64,000 nucleotides of DNA from Halichondria panicea. Its lineage: Eukaryota > Porifera > Demospongiae > Suberitida > Halichondriidae. This document shows, piece after piece, positions 63,980-64,000 of this stretch (position 1 is the first letter of the stretch; every line of letters starts with the position of its first letter). Location of the stretch: assembly GCF_963675165.1 (NCBI RefSeq), contig NC_087381.1, forward strand, positions 1,488,001 to 1,552,000. The letters are read 5' to 3'. The translations under genes were made by a program, and so were the position numbers. The notes beneath the pieces were generated by a model. It did not search any database. It was not told where the DNA came from and was given only the letters and a program-made list of their open reading frames with translations.

Positions 63980-64000
63980 TTAAAAGGCCTTCTACATGTA

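Overview
The window is eukaryotic. Genes are intronless or have short GT-AG introns, the sequence is AT-rich, many small inverted-repeat transposons are present, and there is a nuclear type II tRNA-Ser(AGA) with Pol III boxes plus exons of the co-repressor Sin3. No operons or Shine-Dalgarno sites are seen. The protein family and the flanking gene suggest an early-branching animal, most likely a demosponge. That assignment is inference and is not proven by the sequence.

About 61 of the 64 kb is one tandem array of a single multigene family. Each gene is one exon of about 645-658 codons. It encodes a signal peptide, a Cys-rich N-glycosylated ectodomain of about 180 residues, 8-9 hydrophobic membrane segments and a Ser/acidic tail. 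Ten copies are open end to end (starts at 9552, 14362, 17570, 24690, 28289, 32322, 35632, 46285, 51275, 57843). The copy starting at 24690 has lost the usual ATG. An eleventh copy is open but cut by the left edge and is the only full-type copy on the minus strand (start 1381). Between them lie pseudogenes at 4277, 7458, 20520, 39428, 41809, 60215 and 60770 (minus), and orphan 5' stubs at 2962, 23320, 27738, 28155 and 31175. I cannot name the family. The membrane core, with its YKDGTNGT motif, resembles from memory the C-terminal membrane module of uncharacterised invertebrate surface proteins.

The copies have three kinds of 5' flank, which largely follow three signal-peptide types (MEFYY, MEFLY, MDFFY). 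Several recent duplications are visible: 4.5-7.39 kb with 9.8-12.7 kb; a two-gene unit at 7.4-11.5 kb with 14.3-19.5 kb; 40.1-42.24 kb with 58.5-60.65 kb; 37.6-39.4 kb with 48.2-51.3 kb; and an inverted pair at 12.7-14.1 kb and 43.7-45.0 kb. Mosaic copies and a nearly invariant ectodomain block suggest gene conversion.

Intergenic DNA is mostly repeats: a 212-bp element with ends like ATACCGTATAGC (four copies), a 1.15-kb element with about 80-bp inverted ends (1798-2949), a roughly 550-bp element with about 115-bp inverted ends (12725, 44496, partial 56260), TTAA-flanked elements (30799-31014, 62040-63979), a 982-bp element with a CCGG target duplication (49796-50777) carrying a decayed PHD-like finger, foldback elements, a roughly 37-bp minisatellite near 45.2 kb, and a duplicated 865-bp element near 55.4-57.2 kb.

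The right boundary of the array is sharp. An inverted array fragment ends at about 60995. Minus-strand Sin3 exons (61012-61677) follow directly, with a tRNA-Ser inside one Sin3 intron. Sin3 here carries an apparent 1-nt frame offset and a premature stop next to the array edge, as if array growth had cut off its 3' end.
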